A stretch of DNA of 64,000 nucleotides, taken from assembly GCA_950022295.1 (NCBI GenBank), contig OX465597.1:259719016-259783015 (forward strand), given 5' to 3'. Positions within the stretch are counted from its first letter, which is position 1. The number at the start of each line of letters is the position of its first letter. Under the pieces are notes generated by a model that ran no database searches, was not told the origin of the DNA, and saw nothing but the letters and a program-made list of their open reading frames with translations. This DNA comes from Bromus sterilis. Lineage: Eukaryota > Streptophyta > Magnoliopsida > Poales > Poaceae. The position numbers were made by a program, and so were the translations under genes. Positions 34,120-47,282 of this stretch are shown piece by piece.

Positions 34120-35531
34120 TGATATGTCTCAACGTATCTACTTTTCCAAACACTTTGGCTATTGTTTTGGCTTCATTTTTGCATGATTTGGACAAAACTA
34201 ACCCGGACTAACGTTGTTTTCAGCAGAGCTACCAGTGATGTTTTCCTTTGTGCAGGTTTCTGGATATTTAGGTACGCTGGAAAAATCCGCAAAAAATATA
34301 TAAAAAATCAACGTTCCGGAAGCTTCCGAGAGACCAAAGCGGGGCCACAGAGCAGCCAGGGGGCACCCAGGAGGGTGCATGGCGCGGCCCAGCCCCTGGC
34401 CGCGCCACCTGCCCTCCTGGGTGGGTCCCACACCCCCTGGTGCCCTACCTTCGCCCTCTTTACTCCCTCTCCGAGGAAACTCCGAAACAGAAGTCGCTTT
34501 TCGAATCTACGTCGCGGAGCCACTGCCACCCTCTGTTCTTCTCCGGGAGAGCTAATCTGGAGGCTGCTTTAGCCTCCGGTGAGGGTAAATCATCGCCATC
34601 GTCATCATCGTCGCCTCTCCATCACCCCTCCATGACTTCTTCTCTCATGTGTGAGTAATTCCATGCTGTATGCAAAGGGGATGGTAAGGATTGCATGAGT
34701 TAGATCATGTAATAGTTCATCAGATTGTTGGGGGCATGTTGCCTATCATCTACTTGGTTTTTATCATCTCTGTTACAACTTGTTGCTCTTAATGCTTGTC
34801 AATTTGGGCCCGAGTGCCATGATTTCAGATCTGATCACCCTTTTGTTTCTTGAGTTTGAGGTGTTCTTGATCCTATCTATGAGTTGCATGCACCTATTAT
34901 GGTCCGGAACCGGCGATCCCAATGGTGACAGCTTGGGACACCAAAGGGGATGGACTATAATTTTAGGATTCCGTGTATCCATGAAGTGTTAATGCTTTGT
35001 TCCGGTGCTCTTTGACAGGAGTACCTTAATGTCCCTAAGTTCCTTTTGGCCCCGTTCGTAGCGGGAGGGTAGGACAAAAGATGTTGTGCAAAGTTCTTAT
35101 TGCAAGCACGTACAACTACCTTGGGATACATGCCTGATGTTTGATATTTTCCTAGATGATCCTTTATTTTCTGTGAGCCTTGCCCGTGTTAGAATCTATT
35201 ACATGTTTATTCTCATCCAAGCAGCGCCCAACAATCCATGTCCCTAGCCTACAGTGTTTCTTTCCGCTGGTTACTAGTTGTTTAATTTCGCTGTTTTACT
35301 TTTGCTGTTTCACCACCACTATCACCACTATTATCACCCACACTACCACTACCATATTACCGTTGCTACTAATACTTTTGTGCAAGAAAGTGTTTATTTT
35401 AGGTGCGGTTGAACTGACAACTCAATTGTCAAAGCATGTATGTATTCTTTGTGTCCCCAAGTGTCGAATCAATAAATTGGGTTATCTTTCCCGCGAAGAC
35501 TATATCGATCCTCTACAGTTGAGGGTTATCA
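34120..35531 (+). mobile_element. 5' LTR, 1412 bp
   Basis: It starts TGATATGTCTCAACG and ends GGGTTATCA, so the ends form TGATA/TATCA. It matches 51285-52246 base for base apart from scattered substitutions. The block at 34330-34660 is GC-rich, and open frames there are not supported. Confidence 0.9.
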
Positions 35532-35543
35532 ATTACTGCTTTC

Positions 35544-35561
35544 TGGCGCCGTTGCCGGGGA
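35544..35561 (+). other. Primer binding site
   Basis: TGGCGCCGTTGCCGGGGA lies 12 bases after the LTR end. The identical sequence is found reversed at 55064-55081. Confidence 0.85.
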
Positions 35562-35618
35562 CCATAGCTTTATTTACAGGTCTACTTGAATTATCCTGCC
35601 TGTTGCGCGTTATCCACT

Positions 35619-37286
35619 ATGGGTAAGAAAGGAGACCCCAATGTTCCGATCTTACCATCCCGTACGAGACGAGGTACTACTCTTAGCACAAGTGCTAAAC
35701 TTGATTCACCTTCAGTTATGAGTAAGTTTGATTCATCTCAGTTACATGCTACTTCTGTTGAGTCTGGCAATATGTCAAACACTTTTGATGATGCTTCTAC
35801 TACCTTTGAGACTACCGGTTCACTTGGTTCTTTTATTGAAGAACATATTGCTGCTGCTGCCTGATTCTTGGGAGTTGAATTTCCTGTTACCAAAACCCCT
35901 ATTGGAAAAATTCTTGATCTTACTGGCCTTAAGGAGAAACTCCTTGAGGACGATTATGTTATACTTGATGATGATTTATGCAGGGAGCTTAATGAATGTG
36001 CTGATTCCGACCCTGCTGCTATAAAGAAGTTGCTAGCGAAGCACTCCTTGAAGAAAAAGTTTACTCCTGATCCTACTTTTGCTACGTCTCCTATATGCAT
36101 CACTGACCCTGATTATGATTTCTCTGTTGACCTTTCACTTATATCCACAGTTGAAGCTGATCCCTTTTATGGCAGAGAAAATGATGATGCTATCGAGCAC
36201 CTGACCGAACTCACTGAGTTGGGTAGCTTTTTTACTACTGATGCAAGGATCCAGAACTTTTATGTGACCAAGATTCTTCCTTTTTCTTTGAAAGGAGATG
36301 CTAGAGCATGGTGCGATGCACTACCATGTGGTTCCATTCAAATTCGTCAAGACATGGCTATATCTTTCATTGATAAGTATTTTCCTGCTCATATGCAACA
36401 TGTTGGTTTACAAAGAATTTATAACTTTAAATAGTTGTAGGATGAGAATCTCCCTGAAGCTTGGGGGAGATTTTGAAGTTTGCTGAAGGCTAGACCGGGA
36501 CATGAGATCCCTAAGAATTAATTACTTGATATATTTTATGCTGGTCTAACCGATAAATCTAAATCCTATCTAGATAGTTGTGATTGTTGTGTTTTCAGGC
36601 AAAGAACACCGGACGATGCAGAAGAATTGATGGGCAAGATTGCCAAAAACCAAGAAGATTGGTCCGTCCCTGAACCACCTCCACCACCAAAGAAGTGGGG
36701 CATGCTTTTCCTAAGCCCCGAAGATATGCAAGAAGCAAAGAAGACTATAAAAGAGAAAGGTGTTAAAGCTAAAGATGTGAAGAATCTACCTCCAATTGAG
36801 AAGCTGTGTGAGCCTACCACTCACCCACCTATGGTAGAGGTACACTCTCTTTTTGATTTCAATGCAAGTGACATTCCTAAAGGTAAGCCTCCTGACCAAT
36901 GTTTAGATGAGCTTGGTAATTTTATTATGAAGCAAAGTCACTTCAATGAAAAGATACAAGGTCGGTTGCATGATAATACTCTTGCTATCAAAAGAATGCT
37001 TGATGTTCTAGGAAGAACAGTTAATGATGTTAAATGTCTTGTGAAGCATTTTCATATGGTTCAAACTCAGCTTGAACAAATTTCTAATGTGCACAAAGAT
37101 TTGCTTGCTAACAATGCTAAACAGGACAATTTACATGCTTATGGTATAAAGACCCGTGGTGGAACACACACCCAGGACCCTCTCTATCCAGAAGGACATC
37201 CGAAGAGGATCGAGAAAGATTCTCAAGTGCAGGAAGAAGAAATTGTTAGCTCTCCGAAGAAGAAGAAGAAAAGAAACACAAGGTAG
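35619..37286 (+). pseudogene. Gag of the Gypsy element, single frame with five stops
   Basis: ATG 35619 (MGKKGDPNVPILPSRTRRGT) lies 58 bases after the primer site and fits a gag start. The frame stays uninterrupted by indels to 37286 (556 codons) but holds stops at 35862, 36432, 36438, 36474 and 36519. The capsid core is FYVTKILPFSLKGDARAWCD (about residues 214-233), ending around LLDIFYAGLTDKSKSYLDSC. The region after 36627 is Pro-rich, then helical (IKRMLDVLGRTVNDVKCLVK), and ends in a basic KKKKKR patch. It would encode the particle shell. The stops occur only in the first half. Confidence 0.82.
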
Positions 37287-38095
37287 CTGACAATTCCAAT
37301 GATCCTATAGAAGAAGAAGAACATGTTGTTGATCCAAACAACATATCTACCTCCGATGCTGAGACTTAAGACGGTGTTGAACCCAAAAAAGATGCTAAAA
37401 AGAATGAACCACCTGAGGTTCGTGAATAAGTTGCAACTTATAAGCCCAAGAAGTACACTAGAGAAGACTTCATCGCAAGAAGACATGGGAAGGAACGAGA
37501 ACCATGTGTACAGATATCCATGACCTTTCCAAGTAAGTCTGTCGAAATCAAAGAAGAAGAGCACTACAACAAGTTTTGTGAGTGGATGAAACCTATTTTC
37601 CTTCAAATTCCTTTGAATGATGCTATTAAGTTACCTCCTTACTCTAAATATATGAAAGATATTGTTACTAATAAAAGAAAAGTTCCTAATGAGGCAATAT
37701 CTACTATGCTTGCTAACAACTCTTTCAGTGGAAAGATTCCTGAGAAGCTCGGTGATCTAGGTATGCCGACCATTCCTTGCTCCATAAAGAATAATTATGT
37801 TAGAACTGCCTTATGTGATCTTGGTGCAGGAGTGAGTGTTATGCCATTTTCTCTCTACAAAAGGCTTTGTTTAGAGAAACTAACTCCTACAGATATCTCT
37901 CTTCAGATGGCCGACAAGTCCACGGCCGTCCCGATCGGTATTTGTGAGGATGTTTCTGTTGAAGTTGCCAATTTCTTAATACTTACAGATTTTCTTATGC
38001 TTGACATGCCCGAGGATGGGAGCATGTCCATTATTCTTTGTAGATCTTTTCTTAACACCGCAGGTGACGTTATTTATTGCAATAAAGGGAAGGTT

Positions 38096-41000
38096 TGTAA
38101 CATCCCAAAATTTTCTAAATTTTGGAATGTTAATAAATTAAATAGATTAATGATTCGTTGCTTGATGTGTTGAAATTCTCTGGGATTTAAAACTTTTCGA
38201 TTTTAAAGTGAATATTAAAATGAGAGGGAATAAAAGGACTTTCCCTAATATCCATTGTTGGAGTTTTAGAATTTAATATTTAAAACAAATCCAATAAATA
38301 AAAATTGAGAGATGGTAATATGACTCCTTCATTATAAAAGAAAGTTGGAAATGTTTTAAAAATATTTTTATTTATTTTTATTGGAGTTATTTAAATAATT
38401 TTCCATTCAAAAATAATTATAACATGAGAGAAGATAAGATGACTTCTTCAGAAAAATAGAGTGGCAATTATTTAAATAATTATTCGAGGTTTTTGTTGAT
38501 TTTTAAACTATTTTATAACTAAATAAAGTCATTGGAAAATGTCATTATTTTTATTTATTATTTTGGAAAATATTTTCATTGCATAATTTTCTTTGGTTTA
38601 TTAGATGAATTTAGAAATTTATTTCAAATTTTTCTGATATGTATTTATTTTTGTAATATTGTTTGAAGTAGAGGTTTTAAAGAAAAGAAAAACCCGTACC
38701 CAGCCGGCCCAATAAATTATTTCCGCCCGCGAGCGCATTTGAAGCCCAAGTCGGACTCAATTTGTTTTTTCCCTCTGCTTTTAAATAGAATTTCAGAAAA
38801 TCCCTTTATCTCTTTTCTTTTATTTTTATCAAACCCTAACGCGGGACCCGTCGTGGACCCCACCTCCATCTCGCCGCCGCCGGAGTTTCTCCGCGCCGCC
38901 CCGCCGACTTCGCCGGCGACCGCCGCCCCCACGCCGCCCGGCCGCCGCGCCTCCTGTGGAACACCGCCCCGGCAACAGCCCCGCCGCCGCCACCTGCGCG
39001 CCTCGCCGCCGCCGCCTCCACGCGACCTCGCCGGACGCGCCGCCGCCTGTGCCCTCCACGGCCTCCACGCAACCTCGCCGGACGTGCTGCCGCCTGTGCC
39101 CGCCACGGCCAGCCGAGCCAGCCGCCTCTGCCCGCGCCGCGGACGCGACGCCAGCCACGTCCCGGCGGTGCCGCCCCCGCCCCACCGGCGACACGCCCTC
39201 GCCGGAGCCGCCATGAGCGCCGCCGGCGGCCACCTTCGACCTCACCGAAGTCAACTCCGGCCAGATCCGCCGCCAGGGACCCGATTGCTTTTTCGGAAAA
39301 ATCTTTATTCGCGAACAAGTCTTTTTTGGCAGAAAACCCCCTGATCTCGCGTTCGCAATATCTTCCCAACCATAAGTCGGATCGCGGTGAAATTTTTTCC
39401 TACGCGCTCGTGTTGTCCTGTACTTTAGCATAGAATAAATATTTCAAACTTTTGCACACTTTTGAATTTTAATTTATTTCAAATTCAAATTCAAACTCAA
39501 GAGGTCGAATCTTTTCAACCGTTGATCCAAATCGAGTGATTCTTTTTGCGCTGGATCACTCTTGTCATGTACTTTCTGTCTATATCTTGTGTACACAAAA
39601 TTTCACAAGTTTCTTGATATGTTTAAAGTCAAATTCAATTCAAATTTGAACTTGCTATGACCCGTGTTGTAGTATTCCGTTTCACGTGATTCTTTTTGGA
39701 TATCGGATCACTAGAGACATGTTATCGGTAAGATTCACACACTTTTCACGTGGGCATGATATTCACCTTGGATTCATAAATGTCAATGGTCACAAATACT
39801 TACCGATGAATCTTTATCTGTTGAATCTCTCGAGTTCACTTCCACCGATCACCTTCGAGCACATCGACACTTGTACCGTGTCGAGCCTAGTTCTTTTGTT
39901 GCTAAACCTTATTGTGTTTGATTTGTTGATATTGTGGTTTGTTTTGGTCTGATTGCTTATGTGGTATCTTTTATTTATGATAGATTGCTCGGAGTGTGAT
40001 GAGTAGAGTTATCTGGATCGCGAGGGCGAAGAACTTCATCGAATGTATAAGGCAAGTAGCACTTTGACCATACCTCATCCTATATTTTTCATTATGCTTG
40101 TAGTACTTTATCACCCTATGCATGTCTAGGAAGTTTTATATTTATTATTGCTGCAAACCTGGTAGGGTAGCCATATGATCTTATCCTGTTTGCTTAGACA
40201 ACCTAGCACGTGCTTGCTATATATTTGCTATTCTTGTAGACGAGGATTGGTTTGAGATTACATTGAGTTGTGTGAGGATTTCATGACTTGACTAGTAACC
40301 TTAAATAAAATTCACCTCTGGACGGGCAGGGAGAGCATCCTGGGGCTTGTGCCTTATCTAAGGCGGGACCAGGGTTAAATGCTTCCCGAATGGTATGGTT
40401 TTGGTGGTCGACAGAATACCATGGTATCTACCCTCTGAACGTAAGTGGGCGCCGTCTAGGCTCAAAAAGATCAGACATACTTGGTGACTAGGAGCTTCCA
40501 CGTACAGCCGCTGGCCATATGGGCTCTGGCTTAGTTGAGTACGATGTAGGAAGCCTCTCCCGTGCAAAGCTATCAGATGTAGATGTGATAGGTGGTACCG
40601 GCTTGCCGTTGGGTGTAGGTGACCTTTTCTGAAAGACTTCGTCTCAATATTCGGGTTGAGTCCAGCGGGGAAAGTGTACTAACCTCTGCAGAGTAAAAAA
40701 TAATCATGATTAGATGTGTCCCCGGTTATGGACATCCTTGAGCTAATAGACATTACTGTTACTGGAGGATCTTGACAGATGAATCACCATAATAAACTTG
40801 AGTGGGCAAGATTTAATAAAGGGTGTGGATTGGAACTGGTGTGCCCAGTTCAATCTTAAGTAGTAAGTTAAACTAAAATTTGATTTATGTAGACTAAGGA
40901 AAAATCAGCTTTCTGCAAAACAAAACCATAAGCCTTTCCGTTGACTTACCTTGCATGTAGATGTAGGTTTGTTATATACTTTTTCGTTTGACTTGCCGTA

Positions 41001-41345
41001 CATATCAGATGTACTGACCCGTTGTCGGGCTGTGACCTTCGGTGTTGCAGGATTTTATACGACGAGTAAGTGATGCGATGTAGGGTTACGATGTCTATTC
41101 TCAACAATGTCGGTGGAGTTGATGGACGCCATGAAGCTTTTATTGTTTTTCCTTTGTATTCTATTTGTAAGCTAGCCTTGAGCTATGCAGGTATGATTTA
41201 TTTTAATACTCGATCTTCGATGTAATATATATGACATGTGGTTTATTATTGATATTACATCATGTACTGTGTGTGCTAGCTATTGATCCAGGGACTGGCA
41301 CAGAATGCACAGAGACTTGGATTATTAGTGAATCGGGTCGTTACA
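38096..41345 (+). mobile_element. 5' LTR, 3250 bp
   Basis: It starts TGTAACATCCC and ends GGGTCGTTACA. It has an AT-rich first 650 bases, a GC-rich block at 38840-39240 rich in CCGCCG, and an AT-rich second half. A short stretch of it matches its 3' partner with few differences (first 100 bases: about three by eye). The GC-rich block is mostly absent from the 3' copy. Confidence 0.92.
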
Positions 41346-41347
41346 GA

Positions 41348-41359
41348 TGGTATCAGAGC
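41348..41359 (+). other. Primer binding site (initiator tRNA-Met)
   Basis: TGGTATCAGAGC lies two bases after the 5' LTR end. It mirrors the site at 64-75. Confidence 0.92.
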
Positions 41360-41976
41360 CCATGTTGACTGTAGGTCATGACCCTACAAAATGGATAGGA
41401 AAAGCCATGGGAACAAAATTATTTTATCACTCTCTGATTTCTTACTCTCTCCATTAGTATTTCTTATCTATTATTCAATTTTCTAAAGTCCTTGTCTTGT
41501 TTTATTATAAACACCCCCTCCGAGTTGCTTATGCCCCTGAAGACATGACTCTTGAGAAGTGCATCATTATCCTTGTGGATCAAATGAAGTTACGACTACC
41601 GGGACTATAAGGAGTATCCTATGAGGGTCAATAAGCTTTTTCACTACGAGAGGATCTTCAAGATCAGCTTAGCTGAGAAGGATGAAGCATTAGATTCAGA
41701 CCACCAATTTTAGGTGAAGTTAGTTAAACGAATTGCGCGTAGTATGATGAGATCGTATGTCTTGCACATATGACCTTACTCTAGGAGTTGTTTGTGTGGT
41801 TTGATTTTCGTGACTGTATTGATTGATGTTATTTGATGTTGTTTGCATGTAGCTGTGTTGCCTTATTCTTGTTTGTGTGCATATGCTTGGTGCTATCTTT
41901 AGATTTTTTTCTTGTCCGTATCCTAGTTTCCCCTAACCCTTGTCCTATGGGCACCCTTGTCCTATGGGCTCATTAG

Positions 41977-42606
41977 ATGGAGTATGAAGTAGGACTCGCC
42001 TTTTCTGGGGCAATGACTAGACTGAAGGTGGAACAATGGGTTCATAAAATGGAGGAACACATGGATCTTAACAAGGTTGGAAGTGAGCACATGGTCCACT
42101 ATGCTGTCAAGTACTTTGTAGAAGAGGCTGCTACTTGGTGGACAATGCATCAGGCGATTAACGAATCAAGAAAGAAGATTACTTGGAAGGAGTTTACCAA
42201 GATTTTGTTGGGATCCTGCCTCGTCACCCCGATGCAAAGGACGGTAACCCTTAAGAGGATCCGTGCCTGCACAATTTGAGATGAAGAAGGACACTCCTAT
42301 GAAGTTCACCAAGATGGATGTCCCTATTGTGAGGAAATCCACTCGGGTGAAGAATGTCCGACTGCACAAGTCACATGTTTTGTGTGTGAAGGAAATGATC
42401 ATTACCTCGCTCAGTGTCAATTTTACACCATGACACAACAAGTGATTCAACAACAAAAGGAATGGATGAACAAGATTATCCAGGAATGCAGGGAAGCACC
42501 CTTGAAGAAGAAAAACAAGGACCTTAGCCAAATTGAGTGTTACCGGTGTAGGAACAAGGGAAACTACGCCAACATGTGTCCAGGATTGAAGAGAAAGAAG
42601 ATGTGA
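41977..42606 (+). pseudogene. Gag remnant with two zinc knuckles
   Basis: The first part (41977-42279) carries a retrotransposon gag core: MTRLKVEQWVHKMEEHMDLN, AATWWTMHQAI and KITWKEFTKILLG. After a frame change near 42270, the nucleocapsid follows. Knuckle 1, CFVCEGNDHYLAQC (42379-42420), is a full C-x2-C-x4-H-x4-C motif. Knuckle 2, CYRCRNKGNYANMC (42538-42579), has Asn where His is expected, so it would bind zinc poorly if at all. The stop is at 42604-42606. The combination of gag core and RNA-binding knuckles without pol fits a parasite-type element whose RNA is packaged by gag but copied by another element's RT. Confidence 0.72.
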
Positions 42607-44323
42607 ATGTGGGAGCAAAGACGTCGACATATTGAAGCTTATGTTTGGCAATTGGAGGATAGACATTCTTAATCGTGCACTAAGTGTATGATGGTACCTT
42701 TTAATGTTAGTTGGAGAGGTGGATCGATGTGTGTTTTGCTAAGGTTGGACTAGATGTTTTATGTCATGATTGTTTTGTTAAGTTTTGCCTTCTGCCCTGT
42801 GGCCCTGATATGTCTTTGATTGATGTTGTGTGTGGTCCTTTGTGTTTCTTCTATGCGAGTAGAATAAGTTTACGTTACCTTAGACCCTCATCTATTTAGT
42901 ATGCTTCAAGACTAAAGGAGGCACAACCACAAGGAGAATGAGTTCACAAGTGACTCGACGATACGAAGGTTTCTTCGACAATGCAAAACTGAAGCTACCG
43001 TCATTGGAGACTTGAAGACCTGGAGATTCAAAGTTTCTACCGTTAGATCGTTTTTGTGAGCTGTCATCTCTTGTTTTACCGATAGCTACACATAAAAACT
43101 TATTTACAAAACTAGTGTGATGTTTGTATGGGTATCTTTCCCTATCTCTCCCTCTCTACCTCGCTATCTACATTCTATTCCCCCTCATCCTCATCCCTAA
43201 ACTGAAGGAGTTACTACAATTGCTGCTAATGTCAAGGCTCGAATAAATATGGATTCAACTTAATGATGGGTTCAAGGATGACCCCATGTGCCAGGATCCT
43301 ACAACAAGCAAGCACAATCTCGCTGAAGGAAGAATTCTGGAGGAAGTTGTAGTTCACCAGTGCACGTTTTGAAGCAGTTTGTGTAAACCTGAGTGTTGTG
43401 AAGAAACGATAGATGGTGTTTGTCTTGCAGAACCGATGTATTTATCTGAACCCAGTTCATGAATGACAAGGACTTCTGCAAGGCTTGTGAGGATGTCCGA
43501 GTGTTAGATTGCGAGATTCGCTAAACCATATACAAGGTAATGATTTGGGTGCGGAATGGATTGGCCCCCATGACGACTACCCTTATTATTCGCTCTTGCT
43601 ATGCGGGATAGTAAATCTTGAGTGACTTACCTATAGCAGAGAGACGACGATGTTAAGACTGCACCATGGGATGGTACGATGTTGACCCCTATATAAGATT
43701 ATCGTTAATAATAGTAAGTTATACGGTGAGTAAAGGCCAAGACCACTTCATGCAGGCATCCCGTAAAAGCATTCTTGATGACCACCAAGAGATAATCGAT
43801 AGTTGGTTAGTACTGGCGCCTGATCGTCATCTATGAAGTCTCAGTACTTGCAGGACCCGTCTTTTGGATGCGGTATTCAAGACAACGACGGAGTATATGA
43901 ACTATTCGGAGGATGTAGTCGGATGAGTAACATTCTGGAAGATCAGTGGAATTGGAAGACCACTCTCTTGCCAAGGAATGGAAACCTCAAAGGAGGAATT
44001 CTTGAAACCTCGAAGACCGAAAGTGAAATCTTTACGAAGAAATGTCACCGATGGATTAAGATACTGGAAGCCCACACTTATGATGAAGAATTCAATGCCC
44101 CATGGAATATAGGAAGTCTGGGTGAAGGACTCAATGCCCCAACGGAGTATGAAGATTATGTGTGAGGAGCTCGCTGAGGGAGCATGCTTTTTGAAGACCA
44201 CGTCGCTTTCCTTTTAAGGGTGGTAGTACCCTAGACCTTCGGAGGATCAAAGGATTGTCGTGAAGACCCGAACCCTAGCCTTTCTTTCTAGCCTTCTCAA
44301 ATCTCGAGGACGAGATTCCTTTT
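42607..44323 (+). mobile_element. Non-coding internal region of the gag-only element
   Basis: There is no recognisable domain. The longest frame (43833-44165, 110 codons) has acidic/aromatic composition and no motif I know. Sequence just before the LTR (CTCGAGGACGAGATTCCTTT, 44293-44312) is typical of Gypsy elements upstream of the polypurine tract. Confidence 0.6.
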
Positions 44324-44336
44324 AAGGGTGGTAGTG
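44324..44336 (+). other. Polypurine tract of the gag-only element
   Basis: AAGGGTGGTAG(TG) immediately precedes the 3' LTR start at 44337. The same words are also repeated at 44216-44226, about 110 bases upstream. Confidence 0.6.
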
Positions 44337-47282
44337 TGTAACTTCCCAAAATTTTGTAAATTTTGGAATGTTAATAAATTAAATAGATTAATGATTGGTT
44401 GCTTGATGTGTTGAAATTCTCTAGGATTTAAAACTTTTGTAGTTTAAAATGAATATTAAAATTAGAGGGAATAAAAGGACTTTCCCTAATATCCATTGTT
44501 GGAGTTTTAGAATTTAATATTTAAAACAAATCCAATAAATTAAAAATGAGAGAAGGTAATATGACTCCTTCATTATAAAAGAAAGTTAGAAATGTTTTAA
44601 AAATATTTTTATTTATTTTTATTGGAGTTATTTAAATAATTTTCCATTCAAAAATAATTATAACATGAGAGAAGATAAAATGACTTCTTCATAAAAATGG
44701 AGTGGAAATTATTTAAATAATTATTTGAGGTTTTTGTTGATTTTTAAAATATTTTATAACTAAATAAAGTCATTGGAAAAATGTCATTATTTTTACTTAT
44801 TATTTTGGAAAATATGTTCATTGCATAATTTTCTTTGGTTTATTAGATGAATTTAGAAATTTATTTCATATTTTTCTGATATGTATTTATTTTTGTAATA
44901 TTGTTTGAAGTTTCGGTTTTAAAGAAAGAAAAAACCCGTACCCAGCCGGCCCAATAGATTATTTTCGCCCAAGAGGGAATTTGAAGCCCAAGTCGGACCC
45001 TGTTTGTTTGTTTTTTTCCCTCTGCTTATAAATCGAATTTCATAAAATCTCTTTTTCTCTTTTCTTTTATTTTTATTAAACCCTAACGCAGGACCCGCCG
45101 TGAACCACGCCGCCCCCTCCCCACCGGCGACACGCCCTCGCCGGAGCCGCCATGAGCGCCGCCGGTGGCCACCTTCGACCTCACCGAAGTGAACTCCGGC
45201 CAGATCCGCCGCCATGGACTCGATTTCTTTTTCGGGAAAATCTTTATTCGCGAACAAGTCCTTTTGGCAGAAAACCCCCTCACTCGCGTTCGCAATATCT
45301 TCGCAACCGTAAGTCGGATCGCGGTGAAACTTTTTCCTACACGCTCATGTTGTACTGTACTTTAGCATAGAATCAACTTTTCAAACTTTTGCACACTTTT
45401 GAATTTGAATTTATTTCAAATTCAAATTCAAATTCCGGAGGTTGTATCTTTTCAACCGTTGATCGAAATCGGGTGATTATTTTTTCGTTGGATCACTCGT
45501 GTCATGTAGTTTCTGTCTATATCATGTTTACACAAAATTTCACAATTTTATTGATCTATTTAAAGTCAAATTCAATTCAAATTTCAACTTTCTATGACAT
45601 GTGTTGTAGCATTCCGTTTCACGTGATTCTTTTTGCATATTGGATCACTTGAGACATGTTATCGGTAAGATTCACACACTTTTCATGTGGGAATGATATT
45701 CACCTTGGATTAAAAAATGTCCATGGTCACAACTACTTACCGATGAATCTTTATCTGTTGACTCTCTCGAGTTCACTTCCACCGATCACCTTCGAGCACA
45801 TCGACACTTGTACTGTGTCGAGCCTAGTTCTTTTGTTTCTAAACCTTATTGTGTTTGATTTGTTGATCTTGTGGTTTGTTTTGGTGTGATTGCTTATGTG
45901 GTATCTTTTATTTACGATAGATTGCTCGGAGTGTGACGAGTAGAGTTATCTGGATCGCGAGGGCGAAGAACTTCATCGAATGTATAAGGCAAGTTGCACT
46001 GTGACCATACCTCGTCCTATATTTTTTATTATGCATGTAGTACTTTATCACCCTATGCATGTGTAGGAAGTTTTATATTTATTATTGCTGCAAACCTAGT
46101 AGGGTAGCCATATGATCTTATCCTGTTTGCTTAGACAACCTAGCACGTGCTTGCTATATATTTGCTATGCTTGTAGACGAGGATTGGTTTGAGATTACAC
46201 TGAGTTGTCTGAGGATTTAATGACTTGACTAGTAACCTTAAATAGAATTCACCTCTGGACGGGCAGGGAGAGCATCCTGGGGCTCGTGCCTTATCTAAGG
46301 CAGAACCAGGGTTAAATGCTTCCCGAATGGTATGGTTTTGGTGGTCGACAGAACGTCATGGTATCTACCCTCTGAACGTAAGTGGGCGCCGTCCAGGCTC
46401 AAAAAGATCAGACATACTTTGTGTCAAGGAGCTTCCATGTACAGCCGCTGGCCATATGGGCTCTGGCTTAGTTGAGTACGATGTAGGAAGCCTCTCCCGT
46501 GCAAAGCTAGCAGATGTAGATGTGATAGGTGGTACCGGCTTGCCGTTGGGTGTAGGTGACCTCTTCTGAAAGACTTCGTCTCAATCTTCGGGTTGAGTCC
46601 AGCGGGGAAAGTGTACTAAACTCTACAGAGTAAAAACTAATCATGATTAGCCGTGTCCCCGGTTATGGACATCCTTGAGCTACTAGACATTACTGTTACT
46701 GGAGGATCTTGACAGATGAATCACCATAATAAACTTGAGTGGGAAAGATTTAATAAAGGGTGTGGATTGGAACTGGTGTGCCCAGTTCAATCTTAAGTAG
46801 TAAGTTAAACTAAAATTTGATTTAGGTAGACTAAGGAAAAATCAGCTTTCTGCAAAACAAAACCATAAGCCTTTCCTTTGACTTACCTTGCATGTAGATG
46901 TAGGTCTGTTATATACTTTTTCGTGTGACTTGCCGTACAAATCAGATGTACTGACCCGTTGTCGGTGTGTAAACTTCGGTGTTGCAGGATTTTATACGAC
47001 GAGTAAGTGATGCGATGTACGGTTACGATGTCTATTCTCAACTATGCCGGTGGAGTTGATGGACGCCACGAAGCTTTTATTGTTTTTCCGCTGTATTATA
47101 TTTGTAAGCTAGCCTTGAGCTATGCAGGTATGATTTATTGTAATAATGGATCTTCGATGTAATATATAGGACATGTGGTTTATTTTTGATATTACATCAT
47201 GTACTGTGTGTGCTAGCTATTGATCCAGGGACTGGCATAGAATGCACAGAGACTTAGATTCTTAGTGAATCGGGTCGTTACA
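44337..47282 (+). mobile_element. 3' LTR, 2946 bp, with GC-block deletion
   Basis: It is collinear with the 5' LTR but about 300 bp shorter. The difference lies at about 45100-45120, where the GC-rich block of the 5' copy (38850-39175) is missing. It starts TGTAACTTCCC and ends TCGTTACA. Confidence 0.92.

Larger units (their letters stand above)
38096..47282 (+). mobile_element. 9.2-kb gag-only LTR element with 3-kb LTRs
   Basis: 5' LTR 38096-41345, internal 41346-44336, 3' LTR 44337-47282. A perfect 5-bp duplication AGGTT flanks it (38091-38095 and 47283-47287), and removing it restores the protease frame of the host element. The primer site is initiator-tRNA-Met type. The internal region is under 3 kb and encodes only gag-like pieces with zinc knuckles; no protease, RT or integrase is visible, so it was non-autonomous. 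Its relative in reverse is at 1-3433. Confidence 0.93.

Noticed and set aside
35180..35626. 148-codon frame across the LTR end and primer site
   Set aside because: It spans the LTR/primer-site boundary, so it is not a conserved gene; the gag ATG lies at 35619.
38717..39431. Up to 201-codon frames on both strands in the GC-rich block of the 5' LTR
   Set aside because: Overlapping on both strands, and the block is deleted from the 3' LTR; no sign of protein constraint.
43833..44165. 110-codon frame before the 3' LTR as a real protein
   Set aside because: No domain and no relative visible; kept only as part of the non-coding internal region.
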